Of a DNA stretch of 64,000 bases, positions 17,349 to 26,512 are shown one piece after another. The notes beneath the pieces are model-generated. The model did no database searches, was not told the origin of the DNA, and saw nothing but the letters and a program-made list of their open reading frames with translations. Source of the stretch: ZAX-1 sp046533095 (GTDB lineage: Bacteria; Bacillota; Clostridia; Lachnospirales; Lachnospiraceae); the NCBI GenBank assembly GCA_046533095.1, contig JAJQRA010000033.1:62001-126000 (forward strand), in the 5' to 3' direction. Every line of letters starts with the position of its first letter. The first letter of the stretch is position 1. Made by a program: the position numbers and the translations under genes.

Positions 17349-17645
17349 TTGCCAATAAACATGAAAAATTTTTCAATTTGCTTTCGTACTCGCAGCAACA
17401 ATCAAACGTGTCAAACTTTAAACCACGAAAACAACTTCGGTTTAAACTTCGGTTTAAATGAAACTCAAACAAAAATTGTCAATTTGATGATTGAAAAACC
17501 CGAAATAACTGCTGGACAGATAGCGGAAAACATAGGCATTACAAAACGGCAAGTTGAGTCCAATATCAGCAAATTGAAAGCTTTCGGATTGATAGAATGA
17601 ATTGGGGCGAAAAGAAATGGGCAGTGGGTTGTTAAACAACTCTAA
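17349..17645 (+). pseudogene. C-terminal winged-helix fragment with in-frame stop
   Basis: The frame encodes NETQTKIVNLMIEKPEITAG followed by QIAENIGITKRQVESNISKL, then LIE, a TGA, and IGAKRNGQW to the TAA at 17643. This matches the C-terminal winged helix of AlbA_2/RecG-like putative transcriptional regulators, normally reading GLIER-IGAKR-NG. The TGA replaces an expected Arg codon (CGA to TGA). The N-terminal domains are absent; the frame emerges from the tandem repeat. A related fragment is at 35137-35415. Confidence 0.8.
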
Positions 17646-17715
17646 TATCACTTTTCGGAACAAACGGGAAAGATGCAAAGTTCGAATTCGTTTTTGAAAT
17701 GAATTCCGTTTTTCT

Positions 17716-17754
17716 GATTGAGTAAATTTTATAATTCGTTTTTTTTACTCAATC
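17716..17754. terminator. 11-bp inverted repeat
   Basis: GATTGAGTAAA and TTTACTCAATC flank an AT-rich loop that ends in a T run. It could terminate the plus-strand fragment upstream. Function is unproven. Confidence 0.45.
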
Positions 17755-17880
17755 AAATCCCTCAATCCTTTCGTCCTAAAGAACGTACAAAAAAACATAT
17801 CGAATACTTAAAAAGTTTATAATGAGCCACATACGATACCAGATTATTTACAGGCATTTTGCAGGCACAGGGCATAAAAA

Positions 17881-17918
17881 GAGCCAGAAAACAGCGTATT
17901 TACGGCATTTTCTGGCTC
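17881..17918 (-). terminator. Rho-independent terminator of the two-component operon
   Basis: Perfect 11-bp stem (GAGCCAGAAAA / TTTTCTGGCTC) followed on the minus strand by TTTTTAT, 15 bp after the histidine kinase stop codon. Confidence 0.9.
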
Positions 17919-17932
17919 ATGTTATTTTATTT

Positions 17933-19120
17933 CTATGAAAAATCTGTACAAAATTTAATCATAATTACTCCGCCTTCTTTATTTAAAACCGTTAAGTCCC
18001 CATTATGCTTTTTACATAACAGCTTACATAAATAAAGGCCCATACCTAAGTGATTATTCAAATAGTCTCGGTTTTTTATCAATTGCTTTTCTGCTAATTC
18101 CTTTAATTCGGCCTTACTAAATCCCTTCCCATCATCAATGATTTCTAGCACTAGCTCGGTTGAATGAAAAAAGATGATAACCTCTATCCTGCTTTTGGCA
18201 TATCTCATGGCATTATTCAAGATATTCTCGTAAACTTCAATAAAAATATTTTCATCAAGCCATATCTGCGCGTCCTCCATCTGTTCAACTACAATATGAT
18301 AGGATAGGCCCGTTGGCTTTAATAAAACATCTGTAATGCCCTTCAAGTCATTTACCAGATCCAGCGCTTGTACTTTGGTCACTTCTATTTCCCATTCTTC
18401 CAACTTGGAAATTCTCTTTAATTGCTCTAGCAGTTTGTCCAATCGAAGCGTTTGGCTATTAATGCTTTCAGCCATATCGATCGCCTTACTCTGTTCAAAT
18501 CCATCACTCGGTAGATATTCCAGCAGCATATCCGCATAGCCTTGTATCACATACAGCGGATTTCTGATATCATGGACAATCGCTTGTCGTATTATCCTCT
18601 GTTCCTCTGCCATATTCCATAAATGTTGATTATTTTTTCTTAACTCCCTTCGCATCAATTCAAATGCATGGCATAAGTTTCCCAATTCGTCTTTCTTATC
18701 ATATATAATTTCAAACTCCAATTCATTATTAGAAATTAACGTCGCTCCTTGATTTAACAATTTTATTGGTTGTTTTAATTTACGATTGTAAAATGCAGCG
18801 ACTACAAAGATGCTTCCAGCGATAGCAAGGATTAGATCCGCCCATGATTGTAAGAAATCACAAATATTCACAATAACAACTTCTTTCTGTGTCATAATAC
18901 TTTCTTTCACCCTTGCCGGTCCGCCAAACATACCATATAAATCTGAATTTTCATAAATTTGATGATATGGCTCCAAGTGTCTATAATGTTCCCAGATAGA
19001 TTCCTGTATTTGAAGCGTAGTATGCTCAATGATGATTGTCAAGATAATAAATAGTATTAAAAATACAATCAGGTACAAAAAAAGTGCTTTTTTAAGTGAA
19101 TACTTCTTTATTTTTCCCAC
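17933..19120 (-). CDS. Sensor histidine kinase
   Basis: 395 residues. Two membrane segments (about 12-34 and 92-112) enclose a short sensor loop, followed by HAMP, a HisKA domain with the phosphoacceptor in AIVHDIRNPL, and an ATPase domain with NILNNAMRYA (N box), DDGKGFSK (G1) and GMGLYLC (G2). It starts with GTG inside the upstream regulator gene (13-nt overlap). The small loop and the nearby peptide and ABC genes recall kinases that sense cell-envelope antibiotics, but the ligand cannot be read from the sequence. Confidence 0.93.
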   Translation of the reverse strand: MGKIKKYSLKKALFLYLIVFLILFIILTIIIEHTTLQIQESIWEHYRHLEPYHQIYENSDLYGMFGGPARVKESIMTQKEVVIVNICDFLQSWADLILAIAGSIFVVAAFYNRKLKQPIKLLNQGATLISNNELEFEIIYDKKDELGNLCHAFELMRRELRKNNQHLWNMAEEQRIIRQAIVHDIRNPLYVIQGYADMLLEYLPSDGFEQSKAIDMAESINSQTLRLDKLLEQLKRISKLEEWEIEVTKVQALDLVNDLKGITDVLLKPTGLSYHIVVEQMEDAQIWLDENIFIEVYENILNNAMRYAKSRIEVIIFFHSTELVLEIIDDGKGFSKAELKELAEKQLIKNRDYLNNHLGMGLYLCKLLCKKHNGDLTVLNKEGGVIMIKFCTDFS

Positions 19121-19782
19121 TTATACCCATGCCCCCATACATTTTCTATATACTTTTTCCCAGTGTGCTTTTCCAATTTTTTTCGGATTCTGCTAATTAA
19201 TTCGCGGACGACTTTGCTATCGCCATCTCTATCATAATTCCATATTTTTTCATAGATGCTTTCCTGGCTGAAAATCTGTCCTCGATAAGATGACAATAAC
19301 GCTAAGATTTCAAATTCTTTCGTTGTCAAATCTATCTTTTTATTTTCAAAACAAACATTGCAATTGCTATAATTAATCAGCAAACCATCCGAAAATTTGA
19401 TTTTCTTTTTCGCTTTAACCCGTTCATCCCTACAGATATGTGCTTTTACTCGCATACCCAACTCTCTAATTCGATAAGGTTTTCGTATATAGTCATCCCC
19501 TCCAACCATAAAACCTTTCACAGCATCATTCTCTTCTGCCCTAGCCGTCAAAAATAGTATGGGGCATTCAACCAATGATCGAATTATTTTGCATACAGCA
19601 TAACCATCTTTTCCAGGCATATTGATATCAAGTAAAATGACATCCGGATCTATTTCTAATTTTTCAAGAGCTTCTGTTCCATTATAAGCAGTGTAAACAA
19701 TGTAATCCTGCATCTCAAAATAGTCTTTTAACATTTTTACGGTATCGCCGTCATCATCAATAATTAAAAGTTTATACCTCAG
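19108..19782 (-). CDS. OmpR-family response regulator
   Basis: About 224 residues. The receiver domain has the acidic pair IIDDD, phosphoacceptor Asp in VILLDINMPG, Thr in LFLTARA and Lys in YIRKPYR. The C-terminal winged helix contains LTTKEFEILALL and VWGHGYKW. No ATG or GTG fits: AAAGGAGG lies eight bases before a CTG at 19782, which gives the expected short N-terminus (RYKLLIIDDD). A TTG at 19809 has no ribosome site. A CTG start is therefore proposed. It is the first gene of the pair with the kinase. Confidence 0.9.
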   Translation of the reverse strand: MRYKLLIIDDDGDTVKMLKDYFEMQDYIVYTAYNGTEALEKLEIDPDVILLDINMPGKDGYAVCKIIRSLVECPILFLTARAEENDAVKGFMVGGDDYIRKPYRIRELGMRVKAHICRDERVKAKKKIKFSDGLLINYSNCNVCFENKKIDLTTKEFEILALLSSYRGQIFSQESIYEKIWNYDRDGDSKVVRELISRIRKKLEKHTGKKYIENVWGHGYKWEK

Positions 19783-19844
19783 TTTATATCCCTCCTTTAC
19801 ATACTTCAATTAAATATTTCTTACCGTTGCCCTCAATCTAAACG

Positions 19845-20108
19845 ATGGTCGAACCCGATATCAGCGTTATTTGCGACAAAAGCAAGTTTGATGGCATGGT
19901 GTGCAATGGTGCGCCAGACTGGATGATAGAAATCACATCATCTAGCAATCCCAGTCATGACTATCTTTTTAAGCTAAATAAATATATGGCGGCAGGTGTT
20001 CGTGAATATTGGGTTGTGAATCCAAAGAAGGCATCTGCACTTTATTTAACTTTTTGCGTTTCTGCTTATATTTTTATCGTCCTTTACCATAATAATGCGA
20101 TCCCATAG
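19845..20108 (+). pseudogene. Uma2/DUF820 (PD-(D/E)XK-like) fragment
   Basis: The frame begins VEPDISVICDKSKFDG and continues PDWMIEITSSSNPSHDYLFK and REYWVVNPK, the central part of Uma2 family proteins with the D...E-x-T nuclease-like motif. The N-terminal third and C-terminus are missing, and the last 25 residues are unrelated. No ribosome site is present. Only a remnant. Confidence 0.8.
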
Positions 20109-20269
20109 CTTTGCCAATTCACTATGATCGGAACAAAAAATATACCCACAAACAAACAGAATAAGCTCCGACAAATTGACGGGGCTTTCCATTCGTAAAT
20201 TTTCTATTCGTCCTTAGCCATTTTACTGCAATCGGCTTGGCTGCTTATCTGATTAGCCATATTCTTTAA

Positions 20270-20362
20270 ATGGAACATTATACTGGCATTTGGTCTTATT
20301 ATAATATGGAACATTATACTGGCATTTGTCCTTATTATAATGCGGAATATTATGTCAGACAT
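20270..20362. repeat. 36-bp tandem repeat (about 2.5 copies)
   Basis: Two copies of a 36-bp unit (starting ATGGAACATTATACTGGCAT) occupy 20270-20341, with a degraded third copy to 20362. It lies just after the stop codon of the small membrane protein gene at 20364. Confidence 0.85.
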
Positions 20363-20363
20363 A

Positions 20364-20615
20364 TCATTTCTTCACATGTCTATTTTTTATTTTATGTTCT
20401 ACAATAGAATACACTATAATCGTAAGTATAGGCAAGAAACAATAGGGGATTTGTTCATAAGACAAGTAGGTGGTTACTATTACTGCGAGCGAGCATAGCG
20501 CAAATTGAAAAGCTATTCTAATAATGACTTTTTTCATTTTATAAGAATATTTCATACACTCTTTTACCATTATTAGAACTCCTACTAGGATAATATATTT
20601 TGCTACATTATTCAT
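20364..20615 (-). CDS. Small membrane protein (peptide cluster)
   Basis: 83 residues with two or three hydrophobic segments (AKYIILVGVLIMV, IAFQFALCSLAVIVTTYL, ILTIIVYSIV) separated by a basic stretch. GAGGAGG eight bases before the ATG supports it. The start overlaps the stop of the 42-residue ORF upstream (ATGA). It is the last gene of the peptide/M50 cluster. Its role, for example immunity or transport, is unknown. Confidence 0.65.
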   Translation of the reverse strand: MNNVAKYIILVGVLIMVKECMKYSYKMKKVIIRIAFQFALCSLAVIVTTYLSYEQIPYCFLPILTIIVYSIVEHKIKNRHVKK

Positions 20616-20740
20616 AAAGTTGCCCTCCTCATTTCCCTTGCTGTATTTATACGAACGTTATGCCATTTTCTTTTTCTATCTATCTCGGGCACATTTGACA
20701 TCCTTAAACTTTTACGATAGGATATTTGAATTCTATTCAT
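20612..20740 (-). CDS. Small basic peptide (42 aa), paralogue-like N-terminus
   Basis: Encoded just after the disrupted peptide gene, with GGAGG eight bases before the ATG. The N-terminus MNRIQISYRKSLRMSNV resembles that of the neighbouring peptide (MNRRISLSYNKALKLENV), so the two appear to be paralogues, this one with a different, Arg-rich second half. It is overlapped by the next gene as ATGA. Unrecognised. Confidence 0.5.
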   Translation of the reverse strand: MNRIQISYRKSLRMSNVPEIDRKRKWHNVRINTAREMRRATL

Positions 20741-20760
20741 TAATATTCCTCCAAATTCTT

Positions 20761-21067
20761 TCAAAATTTATCTGTATGCAAATATAGGCTGGCATATTTT
20801 TTATTCACTACAGGTAAATATCCCGCCGCTTCTTCTACCTTATCTATCTCTACTTCTACCTCTTCCTCATAAAACAGATAGGAAAATGCGCCTTATTTTC
20901 TACTTCTACTTCTTCCTCATAAAACAGATAGGAAAGTGCACCTATTCCACCTGGTATTGATATTCCAAAGTAGAAACATTACTGAAATCCTCTTCTGATC
21001 CTCTTCTGAGTAACACATTCTCTAGTTTCAAGGCTTTGTTATACGATAACGATATTCGTCTATTCAT
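20761..21067 (-). pseudogene. Disrupted small peptide gene (frameshift plus 50-bp duplication)
   Basis: The ATG at 21067 follows GGGGAG and opens MNRRISLSYNKALKLENV, stopping at 20942. One added T near 20970 shifts into a frame reading TFGISIPGGIGALSYLFY then EEEVEVE. A 50-bp tandem duplication (units at 20850 and 20900) breaks the frame a second time. Removing it gives EEEVEVEIDKVEEAAGYLP to a stop at 20761. The rebuilt product is about 86 residues. It starts 16 bp after the M50-like peptidase gene. A homologue lies at 24399-24623. Confidence 0.6.
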
Positions 21068-21083
21068 TTCTCCCCTGTATTTT

Positions 21084-22190
21084 TCATCTTAGCAGCTCTG
21101 AAACAATTTCTTTATTCCTCAGCTTTTTCAAATTCCCTTGTTTTCCTCTATAGGATTCAAATTCCTTGTACAGGGCATCATATGGATGTCTTATTTCATT
21201 TTTGTATAGCGACAGATCGTTGTCCTGCACGTAGTCTGTATAAATAGCGACTTCGTTTAATAGCCTTCGCACCATAAGTTTCTTTAGGTGACTATATTTA
21301 GAGCAGAAGTCCTTGCAGTCTTTTTCCAGCCACTGTACGTAATCCCTGATCTCTATGTCGCTGATATCATTTACTAAATTGTAATGAAACAGCTGAATCA
21401 TCTGGTACGACAGTTTAAAGCTATACGATCTTTTATTGATGCCGCAATAGATGGCATCCCGAATTTTGCTATAGCAATAATCCCCCATCTTTACTTCGAT
21501 TACTAAATCTTCCATTAACGCATCCACACATCTTTCTGGATTTTTATTATAATATATGGCCTTCCATAAGTCCTCGTTGTAGCATAAACTGGCCAGTATT
21601 GCCATTATATTAAATGCCAAAAATAAGTCCGGCATTTCTTGGTTTTGTATGCCGCAGTTTTTAAGCACAAACGTAAACGCCACGATAGCAAGGTTCATAG
21701 CCGGTCCTGCCATGAAAATGATTGGTACATCCTGTTTAAATTTTTCATAGGCCTTCTCGTTTTTTATATTGTCTGTGAAACGAAATATAACGGCTCCACC
21801 CAATAGAAGCCTTTGATATTTCATTTTCAAATGAACCTTTCTTTTGTTTTGAATCATGCATAGAGCACCTACTACAAACACACGGGCTTTATAGTGCAGT
21901 TTTAACCCCATCAGCAAATGCCCGATTTCATGCAAAAATATGGCGGTAAAAATTACAACGGCACATTCGATTGCAAGCATCCCTGCACTAGACCAAAAAT
22001 GATAGTTGTTATTCTGGCACTTTTTCAAAAGCATATCAAATATAAAGTGGAAGCCATGCCAAAAGACGAAAAAAAGCAGAATCACATGCGCCATGAATAT
22101 AAAAAGGTTTCGCATTGTTTTTTTCATAATTTCAAACTTCCCCTTTCGCACAACTGCCAGAAAAACAAATGATACAATTACAATCAGCAA
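21084..22190 (-). CDS. M50-like membrane metallopeptidase homologue
   Basis: 368 residues with about six membrane segments. FLHEIGHLLMGL holds the HExxH zinc motif inside a membrane segment, and IIFMAGPAMNL matches the AGPxxN block of M50 site-2-protease relatives. The C-terminal 150 residues are soluble and unrecognised. TTG start at 22190 after AAAGG; the open frame extends about 33 codons further up (RRWKQGEHRKIPIKRF), so the true start could be earlier. M50-like proteins occur in peptide systems such as YydH and SkfC. It lies 16 bp upstream of a peptide gene, suggesting peptide processing; this is inference. Confidence 0.75.
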   Translation of the reverse strand: MLIVIVSFVFLAVVRKGKFEIMKKTMRNLFIFMAHVILLFFVFWHGFHFIFDMLLKKCQNNNYHFWSSAGMLAIECAVVIFTAIFLHEIGHLLMGLKLHYKARVFVVGALCMIQNKRKVHLKMKYQRLLLGGAVIFRFTDNIKNEKAYEKFKQDVPIIFMAGPAMNLAIVAFTFVLKNCGIQNQEMPDLFLAFNIMAILASLCYNEDLWKAIYYNKNPERCVDALMEDLVIEVKMGDYCYSKIRDAIYCGINKRSYSFKLSYQMIQLFHYNLVNDISDIEIRDYVQWLEKDCKDFCSKYSHLKKLMVRRLLNEVAIYTDYVQDNDLSLYKNEIRHPYDALYKEFESYRGKQGNLKKLRNKEIVSELLR

Positions 22191-22353
22191 AATATCAAAC
22201 CTTTTTATTGGAATTTTACGATGTTCGCCCTGCTTCCATCGTCTAATCGTTTCATTCTTGCAAACAAAAACCGAGGTGTCTTCGTAATATTATAGCTTAT
22301 CTATATCGAGAAGTACAACCATTCATTTCCACATTTCCATCATTCTTATTTTT

Positions 22354-23214
22354 TTATTTTAGCTTTAAATATAGCTCCATTCCATTCAAAATATTGCAAA
22401 TTGGCACAACCAGCTTATATACCGTATAGGTCAACATCAGACCCCAGCACACAATAATACCTCCAGTCTGGTACTCTACTCTCTCAACGAATCTACAGAT
22501 TACGAGCAAAATTATACTTAAAGCGATTTGACAAATAAAAGTCCGCAGTATATATTTAGCTTTAAAATTTTCATTCAAGTATTGCGGCATCCTGTTCTGC
22601 AAATACTTATATAATGCAGATAGTATTGCTATATTCCCCAAGCATAAGAAAATCAGCAGCTTTATAGAAACAAAATAAAAGCACAAATAATCGGCATTCA
22701 CAATAGCCAATAAGGCACTCGCCGTTACGCACCGGGCAACTGTGTCGCATTGGCTTTGCAAGCATGGGATCGGCTTATCGTCATAGGTTAATTTTAAACT
22801 GGATGTTATTGCTTCTACATTTCCAGCTACTTTTAGCTTGAAAACAAATTTAACATCTATAAACCCCGCAATTATGATCAATACCACTTGGATAAGATAC
22901 GCCCAAATTCCGTCTGCAGTATTCTTTATGTAAATATTGGCAAGCAAGGATGATACCAATCTTAGTAAGGGATTACTATAAAAGCAGAACCCCTCCCATT
23001 TTCCAAATCTGAGACCGACTGCATTTTTTCCAACGAAAAGTAAACCAAATTGTAAGATGTAAAGAACAATCAGCCCAAGAAATGACGATGATTCCCAAAC
23101 AGCAAACATATTTACCAGCTCTTTCATTTTCAGAAAATGCATTTGAATGAGATTGTTCGCAAAAATCAAGTATGAAAATAGCAAAAGCAATACGGACACC
23201 CTATATCTGTTCAA
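22354..23214 (-). CDS. Polytopic membrane protein, unknown
   Basis: 286 residues, about seven or eight hydrophobic segments, no recognisable soluble domain; a Cys-rich patch (PCLQSQCDTVARC) lies at about residues 150-162. TTG start six bases after AAGGAGG. It precedes the M50-like gene in the same direction with a 163-bp gap and is likely in the same operon. It could be a transporter or the membrane partner of the peptidase. Family not recognised. Confidence 0.7.
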   Translation of the reverse strand: MNRYRVSVLLLLFSYLIFANNLIQMHFLKMKELVNMFAVWESSSFLGLIVLYILQFGLLFVGKNAVGLRFGKWEGFCFYSNPLLRLVSSLLANIYIKNTADGIWAYLIQVVLIIIAGFIDVKFVFKLKVAGNVEAITSSLKLTYDDKPIPCLQSQCDTVARCVTASALLAIVNADYLCFYFVSIKLLIFLCLGNIAILSALYKYLQNRMPQYLNENFKAKYILRTFICQIALSIILLVICRFVERVEYQTGGIIVCWGLMLTYTVYKLVVPICNILNGMELYLKLK

Positions 23215-23306
23215 TTGTTTCCTCCTTCATTTTATTTCAAAAAAACTGGAACATCGAAAAACATTGATATCCCGGTTCTTCTTGGCATTTAGAAATAAAT
23301 AATTGC

Positions 23307-23497
23307 TTAGCTGTAGACAAAACTGTCAAATGCTGCCCCATACCATGTCATATTAACTCCTATATTCTTCCTATCGACCGTTACCACATAATTGCTAGGC
23401 ATTACCGATGTCCCATCATAACATAATATCTGTCAACCCCATCAGTTCGGGCGTAAATATTGTTGTAGTATTGCTTAACCGCATTATCTCATACATT
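23307..23497 (-). pseudogene. Frameshifted small ORF
   Basis: An ATG at 23497 reads MYEIMRLSNTTTIFTPELMG and stops after 26 codons. The adjacent frame continues LCYDGTSVMPSNYVVTVD then WYGAAFDSFVYS to 23307. Together they resemble one 60-residue peptide or protein with a single indel near 23425. It sits between two small membrane genes of the cluster. Not recognised. Confidence 0.4.
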
Positions 23498-23528
23498 TCT
23501 TTTCTTTTTGCCAGCCTCCTATGTTCTT

Positions 23529-23741
23529 TTAAAAGATAGCAGATGAAGCATATCTGGACAACGATATTCCCCAAAATACTCCTATATCGCCACTATGATA
23601 AGATTTCCAAAAAGTAGCTAGCAAAACGACTTCACAAATGATCAGATATACCTTTAACATGCGAAACCCCCTAAGAATCAAGCAGGAATATACAAATAGG
23701 AACATCGCCATTTCTGAAAAGTTAATAAAAGAGTTTACCAT
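23529..23741 (-). CDS. Small membrane protein (70 aa)
   Basis: Two hydrophobic segments (AMFLFVYSCLILRG and LKVYLIICEVVLLATFW). GAGG six bases before the ATG at 23741 supports this start over one ten codons earlier. Its size and layout are like those of the 83-residue protein at 20364, but similarity is weak. Unknown function within the peptide cluster. Confidence 0.55.
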   Translation of the reverse strand: MVNSFINFSEMAMFLFVYSCLILRGFRMLKVYLIICEVVLLATFWKSYHSGDIGVFWGISLSRYASSAIF

Positions 23742-23852
23742 ATTATGCCTCTTTCTTTTCGGGCTGCGCAAAAGGCAGGTATCCTTGCATCTTTTGCACT
23801 GCCCTAAATATACGATTTCTTATAGCGATATTGCCAACCTTATGTTACCCGG

Positions 23853-24224
23853 CTACTTGATTTTTTTAGAAATTTTTAGGGTAAGCAAATTAAGGCTAAT
23901 TAAAACGCCTGCTGAAACAAGAAGAGCTAGTACAGATTGAACTATCATTTTCACATCAGCATCTTTAATTAAAACAATAGAATTGTTGACAAAAATCAAA
24001 AGCACTATGGCACATGCTGAAACGATTAGCATGGCTACTATTTTTTTCTTATGCCTTTTAATTTGCTTTTCCCTATCAGCATCTTTATCTTTGTAGAAAT
24101 AAGAGATAATGCCAAATAGCACGATAAAAATATAGGTACTGGTATGCCCTTTTAATCCCACACTCCAGTCAATAAACAAGGAAATGATCAGTGGGATCAA
24201 TACGATAATAAAATAACGCTTCAT
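23853..24224 (-). CDS. Membrane protein (123 aa), immunity-like layout
   Basis: Four hydrophobic segments in two pairs (residues 4-20, 28-43, 65-83, 95-115) separated by a highly charged loop (YKDKDADREKQIKRHKKKI). GAGGTG seven bases before the ATG at 24224 fixes the start. Small four-segment proteins of this kind often act as bacteriocin immunity proteins, but that is analogy only. Confidence 0.65.
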   Translation of the reverse strand: MKRYFIIVLIPLIISLFIDWSVGLKGHTSTYIFIVLFGIISYFYKDKDADREKQIKRHKKKIVAMLIVSACAIVLLIFVNNSIVLIKDADVKMIVQSVLALLVSAGVLISLNLLTLKISKKIK

Positions 24225-24398
24225 TATTTTCACCTCTAATTTTTTGTTGTACCCTATCTGGATTTTATTCATTCCGCTTCTCCCAAACCATATTTTATCC
24301 ACGCCTGTAAATACGCTACAGTCTTTCCGTCTATATTTTATAATAACCATGGCTCTTCTTTGCGGATGCTTCATTGTGTACGCACTTTAAACGATATG

Positions 24399-24623
24399 CT
24401 AGGGCGACAGTCTGCATTTATATGTCAGCGCAAAGCCTTTCCCTTTCCCTGCCCCTTCCACCTTGTCCATATCCATACCTACTTCCTCTATATATAGAGC
24501 AGGTAATCCTCTTTCCTGCGGAATAGGAAGCCAAATGTCAGCACCCCTTTGCCAAGCGCCAAAAATAAATCATCCAGTTTTGATAATTGATCGATGGTCG
24601 ATTGAAAATTTCCGTTTCTGCAC
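24399..24623 (-). pseudogene. Second small peptide gene of the cluster, with in-frame TGA
   Basis: A GTG at 24623 follows AAAGGAAAG. The frame reads MQKRKFSIDHRSIIKTG, then a TGA at 24570-24572, then 56 more codons to 24399 including PALYIEEVGMDMDKVEGAG and FALTYKC. This second half parallels the peptide at 20761-21067 (YEEEVEVEIDKVEEAAG). A one-step alternative through a TATATA slip joins LDDLFLALGKGVLTFGFLF to LYIEEVG, so the original frame is uncertain. It is the first gene of the minus-strand cluster and is divergent from the AgrC-type kinase. Confidence 0.5.
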
Positions 24624-24784
24624 TTATTTACTTTCCTTTTATTTCATGCTACAATCATACCACATCTTTTTTCCGATAAGCCATTTTTGTCACAATATAG
24701 CGTTTTTAACGCATAAAAAATGAAATTATCTACATGATGATAGATTCTGATATCAGATGATGCAATTACGTAAGGGGGCTCCCT

Positions 24785-26104
24785 ATGTCTTTTATTTATA
24801 GCATATTAAAGATTACTTTAAATACACTAATACTATACTTCCCTCTCGTAAATACACTGGTATATCCATTAAAACGTAGAGCAAAACCGATTTTGCTATT
24901 TTTTATAGCAGCAGTATTATTTTTTTTAGCAGAACCGTTGGGGCAAAATATAAGCTATATTGCAGTTGGTGGTGGCCTATTGCTCATAGCCTTGGATTCC
25001 GAAGAAAAAATATTGAATGTGGCATGTGCACTTATTGGGTATTTGGTCACCGTTTGTACGGATTATATTGTACTCATCCTATTAGATTTTGGATTTTCCC
25101 TTGATGTTAATACGCTTGCCACAAAATACTCCCTTTCATTTATGCTGTCATTTTGTATCCTGCTTTTCTTTATTACGAAATTCCTTTCATTTATATTAAA
25201 GAATACAATAGGGGCTTTAAACGGTCATTTTCCAAAGCATATCGCAATACATATTCTGTTGATTATGGTTTTATGCGTTATACTATTCATCTTTAACTTT
25301 GCCTATAATGAAACATTAGGATATGCGCCTACCATTATATATTTTAACGGAACCATATTCATTTTATATACCATATTGACTTTTATCGTGATGCACCATG
25401 CAATAAAAGCTGCTATAGAAGAAGAAAAAAGCAAAAATAAAATGAAACACTATGAGTCCATAAACAACTATACCTTGCAGCTAGAAACGCTATACACACA
25501 GATGAGGGCGTTCAAGCATGATAACACCAATATACTCCAAACGCTCTATGCCTATATTGAAAATTCTTCCTCAGAAGAACTTAAATGCTATTACAGGGAA
25601 AAAGTGATTCCCTATTACAAGGATGCCCATCAGCCAACGATTAAGTTTGATGAACTGGGGAAAATAAAATGTTTGGAAATTAAAAGCATCCTCTCTGCAA
25701 AATTACTCTCTGCCTCCTTAAAGGAACTTGTAATTAAATTTGATGTGATTGAACCCATTGACAATTTTTATATGGATACTATCCCTTTATCGCGCATCAT
25801 CGGCATATATCTTGACAACGCAATTGAGGCTTCTGTCCATTCAAAGGAACGGCTATTTGACGTTGGCGTCATCCATAAAACGGATAGTATCTTGATTGTC
25901 ATTGGCAATTCAACCAATGAGGACGCTATTCCTTTAGAGAAGATCTTTCAGAAAGGCTATTCTTCAAAAGGAAATGACCGTGGTTTAGGCCTCTATAATA
26001 CGAACAACCTTTTATCAAAGCAAAAAAATGTTGTATGCAAAACAACTTTTCAAAATAAATATTTTACGCAATACCTTGAAATATTCAAAACACCTACTGT
26101 ATAA
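24785..26104 (+). CDS. AgrC-type (GHKL) sensor histidine kinase
   Basis: 439 residues. Six hydrophobic segments occupy about residues 1-210. The cytoplasmic part has the Agr-type H-box MRAFKHDNTN, N-box IYLDNAIEA and a G-box GNDRGLGLYN. This is the HPK10 class that senses cyclic or linear signal peptides through the membrane. The ribosome site AAGGGGG precedes the ATG. It is divergent from the peptide/M50 cluster and followed after 1.3 kb by a LytTR regulator, a kinase/regulator pair split by one small gene. No AgrB or AgrD was seen. Confidence 0.92.
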   Translation: MSFIYSILKITLNTLILYFPLVNTLVYPLKRRAKPILLFFIAAVLFFLAEPLGQNISYIAVGGGLLLIALDSEEKILNVACALIGYLVTVCTDYIVLILLDFGFSLDVNTLATKYSLSFMLSFCILLFFITKFLSFILKNTIGALNGHFPKHIAIHILLIMVLCVILFIFNFAYNETLGYAPTIIYFNGTIFILYTILTFIVMHHAIKAAIEEEKSKNKMKHYESINNYTLQLETLYTQMRAFKHDNTNILQTLYAYIENSSSEELKCYYREKVIPYYKDAHQPTIKFDELGKIKCLEIKSILSAKLLSASLKELVIKFDVIEPIDNFYMDTIPLSRIIGIYLDNAIEASVHSKERLFDVGVIHKTDSILIVIGNSTNEDAIPLEKIFQKGYSSKGNDRGLGLYNTNNLLSKQKNVVCKTTFQNKYFTQYLEIFKTPTV

Positions 26105-26321
26105 AAACATGCGACGCCCTAGGTCTACCTAAGGAATAGTTCCTAACCTGTTTTTTGTCCTTTACAATGCACTTATTCATATTAATAGGAATAAAATGCG
26201 ATTCCGCTAAACAATACTCTACTATGGTCAAATGAAAAGGTAAATTCTATGTTGGGGGGGTGGATTTTAGATTTGCAATCGAGGTTTTTATGAAACGGCC
26301 GTGGGTTTTTACCAGAAGTGC

Positions 26322-26350
26322 TTGACAGACTTATCATACCATGTTATCCT
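26322..26350 (+). promoter_or_regulatory. Sigma-A promoter of the secreted-protein gene
   Basis: TTGACA, a 17-bp spacer and TATCCT, 163 bp before the ATG. The long leader is unexplained. The stretch 26105-26321 has no gene; it holds a short palindrome (AGGAATAGTTCCT, 26132-26144) and a run of G at about 26252. Confidence 0.75.
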
Positions 26351-26512
26351 ACCAAAACACATTATTATCTTTTTTTTTACATATTAAATATATGAGAAAA
26401 TGTTAGTTAACAAGGAGTAATCAAGGGAAATTTAGTGTAAAAGAAAGTAGCGGTCAGCCACAACTTTCATTACTATTTGTGCCACAAGCGAAGCGACAGA
26501 ATGGAGATTGAT

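Noticed and set aside
17036..17461. Long open frames (about 90-140 codons) through the 96-bp repeats
   Set aside because: They exist only because the repeat length is a multiple of three; no ribosome site, two frames open at once, and low-complexity repeated protein.
24570..24572. In-frame TGA as a selenocysteine codon, given selD in the window
   Set aside because: No SECIS-like hairpin was recognised after it, and the surrounding gene family shows other frameshifts, so a simple nonsense mutation is likelier. The TGA at 17593-17601 replaces an expected Arg codon and is likewise a mutation.
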